From positions 2,081,351-2,145,350 of the forward strand of contig NZ_HG315671.1 of NCBI RefSeq assembly GCF_000723205.1: a stretch of 64,000 nucleotides of DNA, written 5' to 3'. The stretch is from Formosa agariphila KMM 3901 (GTDB lineage Bacteria > Bacteroidota > Bacteroidia > Flavobacteriales > Flavobacteriaceae). Below the pieces are notes generated by a model. It had not been told where the DNA came from. It searched no databases and was given only the letters and a program-made list of their open reading frames with translations. Positions 1-9,118 of the stretch are shown one piece after another. Position numbers and translations under genes: made by a program. Positions within the stretch are counted from its first letter, which is position 1; each line of letters starts with the position of its first letter.

Positions 1-341
1 AGTTTTAATTGATAGAACTGTTGTATGCTGTAAATTCAGGCATAATTTAAGTATTTAATTAGTAAGCACAATACTATTGCTAAAATTCCAGAACACATCA
101 CTAAGTTAACCGCATTATAAGAGCTTATATTATCGCAATACAAAGCTGTGGGCTTACCCGAATCACTCTTAAAAATAAAAAACTAAGAATTAAATGAACT
201 AGCAAATTACAATCCACCGTGCCTAAAGCCTATCCGTTTTTATTTGAAGTAGACATCTATTGGATGTCGTCCTACAAACGACATACTTTGGAAAAAAGAA
301 TCGTTATAGACTTTTCTTGCCAAAGTATGTTTTACGTATAC
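1..341. other. Gene-free edge with nested inverted repeats
   Basis: I see no gene here. The right end is structured. An 11-bp perfect inverted repeat (281-291 with 320-330) encloses a partly paired A-rich/T-rich interior. Two smaller hairpins lie just to its left, 252-257 with 263-268 and 264-270 with 278-284. The last of these shares bases with the left arm of the large one, so the two cannot form fully together. The large hairpin lies 12 bases beyond the stop codon of the DUF1080 gene. It has no T run behind it, so it is not a textbook terminator, though it may protect or end that transcript. Confidence 0.45.
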
Positions 342-1241
342 TTACAATTGCTTAGCAAATTCAGTGGGTAATGCAGTAACCGACCTGATTTTAATGTCTT
401 TATAATAGATTTCTGCGCCTTCACTCTGCAATTGGATTTTTCCTTTGGTTAATGGTTTAGCAACATCGTTCTCATTGTAAGTCACCGAGTTTTCCATGAC
501 CAATACTACTTTGCCGTTTACAATATGATAGGCTTTATCGCCCAAGCACACCAAATCAATCTGATTCCACCCTTCTAATTTTCCGTAGTTCTCACTTTTT
601 CTACAACGGCCGTCTTCACCTGTCTTAAACTGCTTATAATCGCTATTTGGATTGTAGATAAAAATATCCCAATCTGAATTTGGGTTTTCTTTCTTAATGG
701 CTCTAATATCGGCTCCAGTACCCGCTATGGTATAATAATCGCCACAATCTTCTTCTTGAATCTGAAATTCTTGAGACTGCATCCAACAGTTCCAAAACGC
801 GCCCTCTTCGCCAATAGCATGATACAACACACCGCTATCCATAGGCTTGTCTAAACGCGGTTCGTATTTCTTTTCGCCCCACTTAAACATCAAACTTAAA
901 TGGTAGTTTTCGTATTCCTTTTTGCTGGTGACTGCCCCATATATTTCTCCCGAAACTTTTAGCACGGGTTCGCCATCCAGTTCTACTGTGGTAAACACGT
1001 TTAACGGATCGTTGTTTAATCCTAAGGGCGTGCCTTCGTCCATACCATTCCCTTTTTCGTACCCTTCAATAGCTACGGTGTGATGCGGAGCACCAACAAA
1101 CGCGTCCCAATTGCTCAGTTCTAAATCTAGGAGGTGTTCCCAAGTGTCGGCTTTGGGCGGATTGGAATTCCAAGAGGTCAGAGTTATACAAAGTAAAATT
1201 ACGGCAGTAGCCAAAAGGGTTGGTTTTAAAATAGTTTTCAT
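342..1241 (-). CDS. DUF1080 (3-keto-disaccharide hydrolase-like) secreted protein
   Basis: 299 residues with an N-terminal hydrophobic signal (about residues 8-24). The rest is one DUF1080 domain, a concanavalin-like beta-sandwich common in Bacteroidota and Planctomycetota carbohydrate loci. Family hallmarks visible here are a 'SGVLYHAIGEEGAFWNCWMQ' stretch near the middle, 'EFQIQEEDCGDYY', 'GWNQIDLVCLGDKAYHIVNG' and the closing 'KIQLQSEGAEIYYKDIKIR'. Some members hydrolyse 3-keto-glycosides made by glycoside dehydrogenases; the substrate here is unknown. The gene lies 27 bases downstream of a DUF5060/DUF4038 glycosidase-like gene on the same strand, so the two are probably co-transcribed and may act on the same glycan in the periplasm. 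Family call is firm, the reaction is inferred. Confidence 0.88.
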   Translation of the reverse strand: MKTILKPTLLATAVILLCITLTSWNSNPPKADTWEHLLDLELSNWDAFVGAPHHTVAIEGYEKGNGMDEGTPLGLNNDPLNVFTTVELDGEPVLKVSGEIYGAVTSKKEYENYHLSLMFKWGEKKYEPRLDKPMDSGVLYHAIGEEGAFWNCWMQSQEFQIQEEDCGDYYTIAGTGADIRAIKKENPNSDWDIFIYNPNSDYKQFKTGEDGRCRKSENYGKLEGWNQIDLVCLGDKAYHIVNGKVVLVMENSVTYNENDVAKPLTKGKIQLQSEGAEIYYKDIKIRSVTALPTEFAKQL

Positions 1242-1268
1242 AGATAGTTGTTTGTAATGATGTTTGTA

Positions 1269-2864
1269 TTATTGTTTTCGGTTGATGAGTTTCACAATGA
1301 AGACATTGTCTACGCCTTTAAATTTAGGGTTTACAACCAACCAACTTTTAAAGTCGACTTGATACGGCTCGGTATAAATTCCGGTAAGCGGATTAAACCA
1401 TTGAATTTCTAATTTCTCGGCTTTTGGCAATCCTTTTACAGCAAGCGCACTGTTGGCTTTTGGCATGTAGTATACAAATTCGCCATCCTCAGTATTTGCT
1501 AAACAATAGCCACTAGAATTGTAGCGATTGGTAGGTTGAAGTTTTTCAAAGTTAACTTTGTCTAGAAACGCTTGAAAGTGTTTGTAATATTCAAATTTAG
1601 GTTGCACAGTAACCTCATCGGCAAACGGATCGTAAATAACTACATTCCACGCCATCCCTTGCCAATAATAACTGGTATACGTGCCTGCAAAAGCACATTG
1701 ATAATTGCGCTCGATAGCAGAAATGGGATCGCTATAATTACTGTCTAGAAAAATATCGTACTGACAGGCTTCATACGCTCCATTTTCAAGATTTATAATG
1801 GGTTTATTAGGGTATTCTGCTTTTAAATTCAGCATTTTACTATAAATATCGGAGTGCCAGAATTGCGCAGAAATGATATCGACCTTATCCGGATTCGCCT
1901 CGCAATACTCGAAATCGTGAACCGTAACTAATCGCTTATACGCATCTAATGCTTTTAGTCGGTCTATACGCTCGGTAATGTAATTGGGGTCGTCGTAACC
2001 ATAACGCAGGGCTTCTTTAGAGATGTCCCAAACCACATTACTTTTTGCCTGATACCGTTTTACTACATAGTCGAAATACATATTGTCGGCCTCCGAATTT
2101 GCTTCCGGCCAGTTCACCATTTTATTCCACACATAAATCATGATATGCGCAGAAATGCCATGGTCTTCTAGTAAATCAATCACACGATCATAATGCTTAA
2201 AGAACTCCACATTTAAGGCCGAATAATCTGGGTTTTCGTTATCGCCTAGAAAAGGAAAAATCTCTTTTTTAGACCCGAAGTCCCATTTAGGGTCGATGTT
2301 CTCGCTCTGTGTCCAATCTAAATCGTAAGCGTAAACATTCATTATAATTTGATTGTATCCATTGGCAGAAATCGCTTCCACTAAAGTCTTTGTCTTGGTA
2401 AGATTGGGGTTACCATAATCTAGAGCGAACAACCAATCGACCTCGTTCGCCACCAAATTATAAGGTGAACCGTCTTCGTATACAAGTTTCTGCGGATCTG
2501 TTTTACTCACGGTAATACCGCCGTGAACGTCTGCATGTGCAGGAGACACTTCGATTATATGTGTAACACCATTTAGCTTTTTGATTGACGACGTACTTAC
2601 GGACGTCCACGTCCCCTCTTGATTCGGATTGAAACGCACCACCCATGTGTTATTATCGTTGTAAAAGCCCGGTACGGTTAGTTGTGAACCATCAGGTGCT
2701 TGAAATGTAGCAGATAAATCGACTTGAAAAGGTTTAGCAATATGGCCTTTTGCGATAAACGTAATATCGACGGTTTCCCATTTATGACCTTGAATTGTTT
2801 TTTGGGCATGAGATTGGCACGCTATGGTGAGCAATACGCATGCGAATAGTAAGAATTTCTTCAT
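1269..2864 (-). CDS. DUF5060/DUF4038 glycoside hydrolase-like protein
   Basis: 531 residues with an N-terminal signal; cleavage near 'SHAQ' looks more likely than lipid attachment because the possible lipobox (LTIAC) is poor. Residues about 24-95 form a DUF5060 beta-sandwich with 'GTWTSVSTS'. From about residue 115 an apiosidase-like (beta/alpha)8 domain of the DUF4038 type follows, with 'KLVYEDGSPYNLVANEVDWL' at its start, 'GYNQIIMNVYAYD', 'HIMIYVWN' and 'PNKPIINLENG' carrying candidate acidic residues. A small C-terminal beta domain ends the protein. Such proteins remove branched-chain sugars or act in plant or algal glycan loci, but the substrate cannot be read from the sequence. First gene of a two-gene unit with the DUF1080 protein. 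Confidence 0.85.
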   Translation of the reverse strand: MKKFLLFACVLLTIACQSHAQKTIQGHKWETVDITFIAKGHIAKPFQVDLSATFQAPDGSQLTVPGFYNDNNTWVVRFNPNQEGTWTSVSTSSIKKLNGVTHIIEVSPAHADVHGGITVSKTDPQKLVYEDGSPYNLVANEVDWLFALDYGNPNLTKTKTLVEAISANGYNQIIMNVYAYDLDWTQSENIDPKWDFGSKKEIFPFLGDNENPDYSALNVEFFKHYDRVIDLLEDHGISAHIMIYVWNKMVNWPEANSEADNMYFDYVVKRYQAKSNVVWDISKEALRYGYDDPNYITERIDRLKALDAYKRLVTVHDFEYCEANPDKVDIISAQFWHSDIYSKMLNLKAEYPNKPIINLENGAYEACQYDIFLDSNYSDPISAIERNYQCAFAGTYTSYYWQGMAWNVVIYDPFADEVTVQPKFEYYKHFQAFLDKVNFEKLQPTNRYNSSGYCLANTEDGEFVYYMPKANSALAVKGLPKAEKLEIQWFNPLTGIYTEPYQVDFKSWLVVNPKFKGVDNVFIVKLINRKQ

Positions 2865-2996
2865 GTGGTATAGTTAGTTTTGCATGCATTAGGGTGCTGT
2901 ATTTAGAATAGAACGCAGGTTCGTATTCAAGGTTTTTAGAAACAAGTTATGCACCTCTAAATATATTGATTTTATAGACCTTAGAGAAATGAAAAT

Positions 2997-3020
2997 CTTA
3001 AAAAGCGTTTGCTTTTTAAG
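2997..3020 (-). terminator. Hairpin downstream of the racemase gene
   Basis: A 10-bp perfect stem (2997-3006 with 3011-3020) has a four-base loop and, read on the minus strand, a T-rich 3' arm followed by ATTTTC. It lies about 150 bases beyond the end of the racemase gene at 3167, so it could end the operon that starts at the sulfatase. The distance and the weak T tract keep confidence low. Nothing else is recognisable in the gene-free stretch 2865-3166. Confidence 0.4.
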
Positions 3021-3166
3021 TGTGTAGTGAAATGTAATATTAGGGTTTAGTCAATCTGAACGTGATTCAGGGCCTTATAAAGATTGGCTTTTTTGCTTAA
3101 TGAGATTCTGAAACACATTCAAAACATAAAAATTACAAATACGAAAAACCGCAAACAAGAATGTTT

Positions 3167-4591
3167 TTATACACTAGCCTTAGCCAACTCCACCACTTTC
3201 TTGGCTAAAATTAAAGTCGGATCAAGTAACGCGATCTCAAGATCGTTTTGGTTTACTGTTTGGGTTTGTGGGAACATGAGAGGTAATTCTGTGCATCCTA
3301 GAATAATAACCTCAGCTTTATTTTCGATAAGGTGCGACACGCCTTTAAGAATTTCAGTTTTACAATGGCCGTCGGTATAGCCCGCCTTTACGCCTAATGC
3401 GCCATAAATACTGTCCATAACATAATCCTGATGTATAACATCTGGAACCACTACTTGAAGTCCGTAATGCGTTAAGACGTTATAATATACCTGACTCTGG
3501 ATGGTGCCACTCGTAGCTAAGAGTCCGACGTTTGTGCCCGCTCCAAAATGTTCTAAAATATATTCGGCGGTGGTTGTAATCATGTTAACAATAGGCACAT
3601 TAAGGTGTTCTTGTATTTCTTTTACAAAAGCATGAGCGGTATTACACGGTATGGCTATAGCATGAGACCCTGCGACTTCTAACTTTTTACAGGTTGAGAA
3701 TAACGCCAAAGTAGGATCGGTCTCATTCTGAATTAAATTGGCTGTTCTATCGGGAATTTGCGGATTTTGCTCCACAATCATTTTAATGTGGTCTTGATCC
3801 TTTGTAGCTGGGGTACTTTGAATGATTTTATTCATAAAATCGACTGTTGCCGATGGACCAACACCGCCAACAATACCTAATTTAAACGGTTTGAGTTGTG
3901 GCATGTTATCTTTCGCTAACGCATAATCGGCATACACTGCATTTACATCTATAATAGAAACACCTCGCGCTCTAAGCGAATTGACTAATAACGAGATTTC
4001 GGTAATACAAGGTAAAATCACCTCGCAATCTTTGGCTTTGAGTTCCATACAGGCGTCGTACACATACTCTAATGGCAAACCATCTAAATAGCCGTTTTTT
4101 ATACCCGATTCGCCATAAATGGCATCCATTAACTGACTCTGGTTTTCGGGAAATACCAGTTCGTAATCTTTAAAATAGGTGTATAACAAGTCTGATTCTT
4201 TTACAAAACTAGACGTCAGTACCCCAATTTTAGTGCCTTTCTCATGTTTTAAACTCAGATAATTGGAGATGGCATCAAAAATATTAACAATAGTAATAGA
4301 CGTTTCCTTTTGCAATTCTTCGATAAATGAATGACTCGCAAAACATGGCATCAGGATTTTAGACACGGCTTTTTGTTCGAAATTCTGACATAAATTAAAG
4401 GTGTAAAACTTCCTAGACTTGATATCTTGCTCGGTAAACAAAGCAGAAGCTATCTGACTATACGGTTGCTGTTCGAACATAAAGTGATAGTGTTCCTGAT
4501 TTTTTAATGCGGTTTTATTTTTCAACAGTTTAAAAAACAAATCTGCTCCAGACAATGCCCCTAAGCCACCAATTACTGCTATTTTTTCCAT
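3167..4591 (-). CDS. Fused two-domain aspartate/glutamate racemase-family protein
   Basis: 474 residues made of two racemase-fold units in tandem, about residues 1-230 and 236-474. Each starts with the family's glycine-rich strand ('AVIGGLGALSG' and 'GIVGGVGPSATV'). The second unit has both canonical catalytic cysteines in their usual settings, Cys316 in 'PCNTAH' and Cys433 in 'GCTELP'. The first keeps the cysteines but in changed surroundings, Cys83 in 'PCFASH' and Cys195 in 'PCITEI'. Normal family members have one unit of about 230-240 residues and act as dimers, so this chain is a covalent pseudo-dimer. Its substrate is unknown. It has no signal peptide and should be cytoplasmic. It is last in a same-strand run with the SMR exporter, Crp-like and sulfatase genes. 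Confidence 0.9.
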   Translation of the reverse strand: MEKIAVIGGLGALSGADLFFKLLKNKTALKNQEHYHFMFEQQPYSQIASALFTEQDIKSRKFYTFNLCQNFEQKAVSKILMPCFASHSFIEELQKETSITIVNIFDAISNYLSLKHEKGTKIGVLTSSFVKESDLLYTYFKDYELVFPENQSQLMDAIYGESGIKNGYLDGLPLEYVYDACMELKAKDCEVILPCITEISLLVNSLRARGVSIIDVNAVYADYALAKDNMPQLKPFKLGIVGGVGPSATVDFMNKIIQSTPATKDQDHIKMIVEQNPQIPDRTANLIQNETDPTLALFSTCKKLEVAGSHAIAIPCNTAHAFVKEIQEHLNVPIVNMITTTAEYILEHFGAGTNVGLLATSGTIQSQVYYNVLTHYGLQVVVPDVIHQDYVMDSIYGALGVKAGYTDGHCKTEILKGVSHLIENKAEVIILGCTELPLMFPQTQTVNQNDLEIALLDPTLILAKKVVELAKASV

Positions 4592-4648
4592 GCGATTTTA
4601 AATCATTTATATCGTATTCACGGCGTTGTACTACCACTTCCCTACGAG

Positions 4649-4975
4649 TTATTGCGATACGGCTTTTAAGCCTACAATCGAGCAGACTAAAGTAGTAATA
4701 AAAAATAGTCTTAAAAACGTTGCGGGTTCTTTAAATACGAAGATGCCAACTAAAACAGTGCCTACCGCCCCAATGCCTGTCCAGACCGCATAAGCCGTTC
4801 CGATAGGTAAAACTTGAGTGGCTTTAATTAGAAGTCCCATACTAATGCCACAAGTGATAAGAAACGCCATATACCATAGATACATCTCGTTTCCAGTGGC
4901 CACTTTGGCTTTTCCCAAACAGAATGCAAACACCACTTCGAATAATCCAGCAATGACTAAAATAATCCAATTCAT
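4649..4975 (-). CDS. SMR-family exporter, Gdx/SugE type (guanidinium exporter-like)
   Basis: 108 residues with four predicted membrane helices, the normal size for a small multidrug resistance protein. The start is placed at 4975 (MNWIILVIAGLFEVV). A longer in-frame reading from 5062 would add 29 residues that overlap the neighbouring regulator gene and match nothing in the family. Glu13 in helix 1 is the universal proton/substrate-coupling residue. The 'LPIGTAYAVWTGIGAVGTV' segment and the trailing 'FKEP' are typical of the SugE/Gdx branch, many of whose members export guanidinium ion; some export quaternary ammonium compounds. A guanidine riboswitch was not recognisable upstream. It sits 70 bases downstream of a Crp/Fnr-type regulator that may control it. 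Confidence 0.85.
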   Translation of the reverse strand: MNWIILVIAGLFEVVFAFCLGKAKVATGNEMYLWYMAFLITCGISMGLLIKATQVLPIGTAYAVWTGIGAVGTVLVGIFVFKEPATFLRLFFITTLVCSIVGLKAVSQ

Positions 4976-5045
4976 AACTTTATTTTTTTGGCAAAATTGA
5001 GAAATGGAAACGAAGTAAAATTTAACAAATGATAAAAAACACAGC

Positions 5046-5609
5046 CTATTTAACGTCTGCACGAATACGACTTAGACTCACTTGTGTGATACCTAAATAA
5101 GAAGCAATATGCCCCAATTGCACCCGCTGCATTAAATCGGGATGATGTTCTAAAAGTTCGAGATAGCGCTCTTTAGCCGAACGGAATTGTCTAAAAATTA
5201 AGCGTTCTTCAGTTTTTATAAGTTCCTGCTCTGCAAAACGTCTTCCCCAATTTGCGATATGGATGTCTTTCTCGAAAAGCGCTTGCAAGTCTTGAGTTCT
5301 TAGTTCGTACAATTCGCAATCTTCTAACAGCTCGATATCTTCGTAGCCTTTCTGCTTAGCGACATAACTTTTCATAGAAATGGCCGTATCGCCTTCTTTT
5401 CCGAACCAAAACGTAATTTCGTTATCGACTGCATTGGCATAAGCCCGCACTATGCCTTGTTTTATAAAATAGAGTTTAGGTTCCACTTTATCGGCATGTA
5501 ATAATATATGACCTTTAGCATAATTAACTTCAGAAATACACGCTTTAAGTGTCGCTTTCGACGTTTCTGGAAGCGGATATATGGTGTCGAGAATTTGGTC
5601 TATGTTCAT
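5046..5609 (-). CDS. Crp/Fnr-family transcriptional regulator
   Basis: 187 residues. Residues about 20-115 form a cyclic-nucleotide-binding-like beta-roll ('GHILLHADKVEPKLYFIKQG'), followed by a helical linker and a short C-terminal helix-turn-helix ('LGHIASYLGITQVSLSRIRA'). This is the compact Bacteroidota form, which usually lacks the residues that bind cAMP, so the effector is unknown. It lies between the sulfatase and the SMR exporter on the same strand, 35 and 70 bases away, and its likeliest target is one of these neighbours. The layout resembles other Bacteroidota Crp-like regulators that sit beside a small transporter or oxidoreductase. Confidence 0.88.
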   Translation of the reverse strand: MNIDQILDTIYPLPETSKATLKACISEVNYAKGHILLHADKVEPKLYFIKQGIVRAYANAVDNEITFWFGKEGDTAISMKSYVAKQKGYEDIELLEDCELYELRTQDLQALFEKDIHIANWGRRFAEQELIKTEERLIFRQFRSAKERYLELLEHHPDLMQRVQLGHIASYLGITQVSLSRIRADVK

Positions 5610-5644
5610 TTAAAAAGGTGCTGGATAAATAAAGGATTTAGACT

Positions 5645-7150
5645 TTAGTGTTCAGACTTTAAGTCTGTTTCTGTTTTCCATAGAATAATATCGTCTATAT
5701 CATTTTCAGAAAACACACCTGTAGTACTTCGTCCGGTTTTAATATCTAATTCTAATTGTTTCAACAGTTTTTCAGCAATTTCAGGACGTGTTTCATAAAC
5801 ATTATGTATTTCGGCTGGGTCTATTTCTAGATTATATAACTGCGCAATAGGCATGTATATAGATTCTTTTTCGTTTGGTGATGTCCAACCGCCAGAACCT
5901 CTAGCTAACAACAACTTCCATTTCCCTAATCTGTATGCAAAATGCCCGGAAATGGAATGGTGAATTACACCTGCTCTGCTACTTATTATGTCCTCGCCAT
6001 ATAATGCAGGTAAGAAACTCACACTGTCTTCGCTACTTTCACTAGGAAGCGCCACCTGAGTGATTTCTGAAAAAGTCGCAAATATATCCGTTAGACATAT
6101 TAACTGATCGCTTATTGATCCGGCATCTACCCGACCTGGCCATTTTACAATAAATGGCACACGATGACCGCCATCCCATAAATCGGATTTTGACCCGCGA
6201 TATCCTGCGCTTACATAATGGCCTTGGGCTTCTAATGCGGGAATATTAGCAACCTTAGAGGCACCATTATCACTAGTGAATATCATCAATGTATTTTCTG
6301 ATAATCCACTTTCATCAAGTGCTTGTGTTATCGCTCCTACTGTCGCATCTGTTTGCATTACAAAATCTGCATAATCTCCCAGCCCACTCTTACCTTGCCA
6401 CGCTTTTGAAGGCACTATAGGTGCATGCGGAGAACCTAAAGGTACATATAAGAAAAATGGATTGCCGTCTGTGTTTTGAGCTTGCTTTTTAATATAATCT
6501 ACAGAGTGAGTTGTTAAACGCGGTAACATATTAATTACGTCGTCATGAAGAATAACTTTATCATTTTCGATTACAACTTTCATATCTCTTGCATGATGGA
6601 ACCCATGATAATAATCGAAACCTCTAGCAGTAGGTCCATCTGGGATTAAAGATCCTATAGGAGGTAAATATGTTTTTGACTGCTTTACTAAAGGTGTCTT
6701 TGAAACGGAATCTAAGTACTGAAAATTAAGATGCCATTTTCCTATTAGAGCCGTGTGATAACCTTGACTTCTTAGAAAATCGGCAATTGTAGGGCGATGT
6801 TCTTTAATTAAATTTGGAGCATACCCTTGTACCACGCCTTTTTGTAATGCCGTGCGCCAACTATAACGTCCCGTCATAATACCATAACGTGTTGGTGTAC
6901 ACACCGACGATCCGGAGTGTGCATCTGTAAAGACCATACCCTGCTCGGTTAAAGTATCTATATGTGGTGTTTTAATCTTACTGGTTTTCGGTGCCAAACT
7001 TTGTACATCGCCATAACCTAAATCGTCGCATACAATAAAAACAATATTGGGTTTATTTAATGTTGTCTGAGCATTTAACCCCCAAACAGCTGAGAGCAAC
7101 AGTATAATACTTAACCTTACTACATAAAAATTTGAACCTATCATTATCAA
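5645..7150 (-). CDS. S1-family (formylglycine) sulfatase
   Basis: 501 residues with a signal peptide (about residues 11-28, ending near 'GLNAQ'), so exported. The sulfatase domain starts at about residue 34 with 'NIVFIVCDDLGYGDV', which carries metal-binding aspartates. The formylglycine site is Cys84-Thr-Pro-Thr-Arg88 followed by 'YGIMTGRYSWRT', and 'ALIGKWHL' and 'IFTSDNGAS' supply further active-site residues. Maturation needs a sulfatase-modifying enzyme (anaerobic type or FGE) encoded outside this window. Flavobacterial S1 sulfatases strip sulfate from algal galactans, fucans or ulvan, or from host glycosaminoglycans. No lyase or glycosidase is directly adjacent, so the substrate cannot be assigned. 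ATG codons at residues 1 and 3 are both possible starts. Confidence 0.92.
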   Translation of the reverse strand: MIMIGSNFYVVRLSIILLLSAVWGLNAQTTLNKPNIVFIVCDDLGYGDVQSLAPKTSKIKTPHIDTLTEQGMVFTDAHSGSSVCTPTRYGIMTGRYSWRTALQKGVVQGYAPNLIKEHRPTIADFLRSQGYHTALIGKWHLNFQYLDSVSKTPLVKQSKTYLPPIGSLIPDGPTARGFDYYHGFHHARDMKVVIENDKVILHDDVINMLPRLTTHSVDYIKKQAQNTDGNPFFLYVPLGSPHAPIVPSKAWQGKSGLGDYADFVMQTDATVGAITQALDESGLSENTLMIFTSDNGASKVANIPALEAQGHYVSAGYRGSKSDLWDGGHRVPFIVKWPGRVDAGSISDQLICLTDIFATFSEITQVALPSESSEDSVSFLPALYGEDIISSRAGVIHHSISGHFAYRLGKWKLLLARGSGGWTSPNEKESIYMPIAQLYNLEIDPAEIHNVYETRPEIAEKLLKQLELDIKTGRSTTGVFSENDIDDIILWKTETDLKSEH

Positions 7151-7633
7151 TCTTTTAATTTAATTTCTAAAAATGTACTTCTTACAATAATCAATGCCAT
7201 CATTTACAATATTTCTTTCAACTACTGCATCATTACTTGAGTGATTTTAAGCGAACGCTAACACAACTAAATTGGTAAGATACGCAATCTAGATTTTTCA
7301 AAAACATACTAATTGACATTGGAACACTTAAAAAAACGAACTTCATCCTTTTAAGTTTTAGTAGATACAGCAAAACACCTTCAACCTTATTGTCTACTGT
7401 TATAAATTTAATACTAATTAAAGCCACGACATGTAAGATTCAGCATATCAATAAACCTCTAAAATAGACTTTTTTAGAGACTTTACGAGGCTTGATTTTT
7501 AAACACTTTTAAATGCGCTACTCATTTATATTTAGAAGAGTTCAATTTTACAACACAACGCTTCACGATCTAAACCTCATCCAAATTAAAGCGGCTAAAC
7601 ACATTTTTTAAATAGATTACATATATTCGTAGG
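7151..7633. other. Gene-free stretch between divergent genes
   Basis: The region separates the sulfatase operon (minus) from the DKNYY gene (plus) and must hold promoters for both. I find no sequence matching the TTTG/TAnnTTTG promoter well. A TATATTCG just before the plus-strand ATG is close to the -7 element but too near the start codon to be convincing. An 8-bp hairpin (7457-7464 with 7472-7479) is present. A short minus-strand reading frame at 7233-7427 has no family features and is not called. Confidence 0.4.
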
Positions 7634-8788
7634 ATGCAATTTATTACTAATCATCCCTACATTTCTGCAATCATTGCCATTATGCTATTAAACAGTATTA
7701 TTAAAAATATTACGCGTTCCAAGAGGTCACCAATTGGCGTATTGGTTTTAGCCATAACCTCTTTTATAGGACACGCTTGCAGTCCGTTTTCTGGTGCTGT
7801 TGACAAAACAATTTCCGATAATTATTATTACTCTAAATCTGGGAAAGAGATACGCTATAGTCGGATGGGAAATTGGTTCGAATTAGGAAACAGTAAAGTA
7901 GATGCCGATGTCGCATCGTTTGAACCTTTAGCGCGTGAGTTTGCCAAAGATAAAGACCATGTGTTTTATAAGGATTACATTATAGATGCCGAGGTGGACC
8001 GCTCAACTTTCAGAGCTGGAGAAGCTATAGCATACGATACGAACCATGTGTATATCCCTCTTGAAATGGTATCTTATGACATTCAAGACACTTTAAAAAC
8101 AGATGATCAGTTATTTATTGTTGCAGGTGCTGATCCAGAAACCTTTGAACGGTTAGACGATTGGGACTGGGGAAAAGATGCAAAAAACTGGTTCTATAAC
8201 TATAGAACGATTGCTGTAGATTATGAAAGTTTTACGCCTATAAATACGAACTTTTGTAAAGATATTAATCAGGTGTATATACGAACGTCTTCTGAAATAC
8301 TCCCGTGCAATATAGATGCTAAAACTTTGAAAATTATAAACGACCGCTATGTGGCAGATGCAAGGTATATATATGATTATGTGGCATGGCAAAATCAGAA
8401 AGAAGTAAATACACTTCATACATTTAGCTATGAGGATTTTGAGCGTATTGACGGCACAGATAGCGATTATTTATATTTTGACAACCAAGTGATTTACGAT
8501 GGCATTTTAATTGAGGATGCCACCAGAGCTACATTTAAAGTACTTGACAGTCCGACTAAAGCTTATGCGAAAAACGACCAATATGTGTATTATAGTGGTA
8601 AAAAAATTTGTGGTGCAGATGTGGAAAGCTTCAGACTTTATGATTACGACCAATATGCTAGAGATAAAAACCACGTGTATTGTTGGGGTATTAAAATGGA
8701 AGGTGTAGATATAGAAAGCTTTGGTCCTAAAGAAAAAACGGTTGGATATATCGTGATAAAAACCACACCTATGCAGGAAGCGAAATAA
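7634..8788 (+). CDS. DKNYY-repeat protein
   Basis: 384 residues with a membrane-associated N-terminus (hydrophobic about residues 8-20 and 35-49) and then a run of imperfect DKNYY repeats. The repeat theme is 'YAKDKDHVFYK', an insertion sign such as 'IIDAEVDRSTF', then the next unit; 'NHVYI', 'NQVYIR', 'DQYVYYSGKKICGADVESF' and 'NHVYCWGIKMEGVDIESFG' are successive copies. DKNYY proteins occur widely in Bacteroidota and Proteobacteria; no activity has been established for the family as far as I know. The repeats probably build a surface or periplasmic beta-structure. No operon partner is evident; the flanking gene-free regions are more than 300 bases on each side. Confidence 0.8.
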   Translation: MQFITNHPYISAIIAIMLLNSIIKNITRSKRSPIGVLVLAITSFIGHACSPFSGAVDKTISDNYYYSKSGKEIRYSRMGNWFELGNSKVDADVASFEPLAREFAKDKDHVFYKDYIIDAEVDRSTFRAGEAIAYDTNHVYIPLEMVSYDIQDTLKTDDQLFIVAGADPETFERLDDWDWGKDAKNWFYNYRTIAVDYESFTPINTNFCKDINQVYIRTSSEILPCNIDAKTLKIINDRYVADARYIYDYVAWQNQKEVNTLHTFSYEDFERIDGTDSDYLYFDNQVIYDGILIEDATRATFKVLDSPTKAYAKNDQYVYYSGKKICGADVESFRLYDYDQYARDKNHVYCWGIKMEGVDIESFGPKEKTVGYIVIKTTPMQEAK

Positions 8789-9118
8789 AAGACGAGACCT
8801 TATAGAGACATAAAATAGAATCAGAGTGTATTTGATTTGAAACAATTTATAGAGCATAATGATGAATTATGTTTAATTGCAGTTACATACCATTACCAAA
8901 ATTACTATTGATTGCCAACACCTTAATTACAACATTTATTTTAACGACACTCACGACCTGCATCTCTGAACTTATGATTGGGAATGATTAACGCTTCCGA
9001 ATTTTCGTTAATATCTTCACAAAAAAGCGTTAAAACACTTAGAATCAATCTAAGATTTTAAATATCATCGTATTTTTAGAATACATTTTAACTATGTATA
9101 CTTATTTACATTCAAATT
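8789..9118. other. Gene-free stretch with weak hairpins
   Basis: A 40-codon plus-strand frame at 8869-8991 resembles a lipoprotein signal (ending LTTC followed by ISELMIGND) but has no mature domain, so I do not call it a gene. A 7-base inverted repeat (8990-8996 with 9025-9031) and a 6-bp hairpin with a five-base loop (9038-9054) followed by ATTTTAAAT could form a weak terminator for the DKNYY gene. No consensus promoter for the TetR-AarF unit was found. Confidence 0.4.

Noticed and set aside
3084-3380. Plus-strand frame of 98 codons
   Set aside because: More than half overlaps the racemase gene on the other strand, and it has no recognisable features.
7233-7427. Minus-strand frame of 64 codons upstream of the DKNYY gene
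   Set aside because: No conserved motif, in a promoter region between divergent genes.
8869-8991. 40-codon lipoprotein-like frame
   Set aside because: It has a signal-like stretch but only nine residues after the cysteine and no clear ribosome-binding site.
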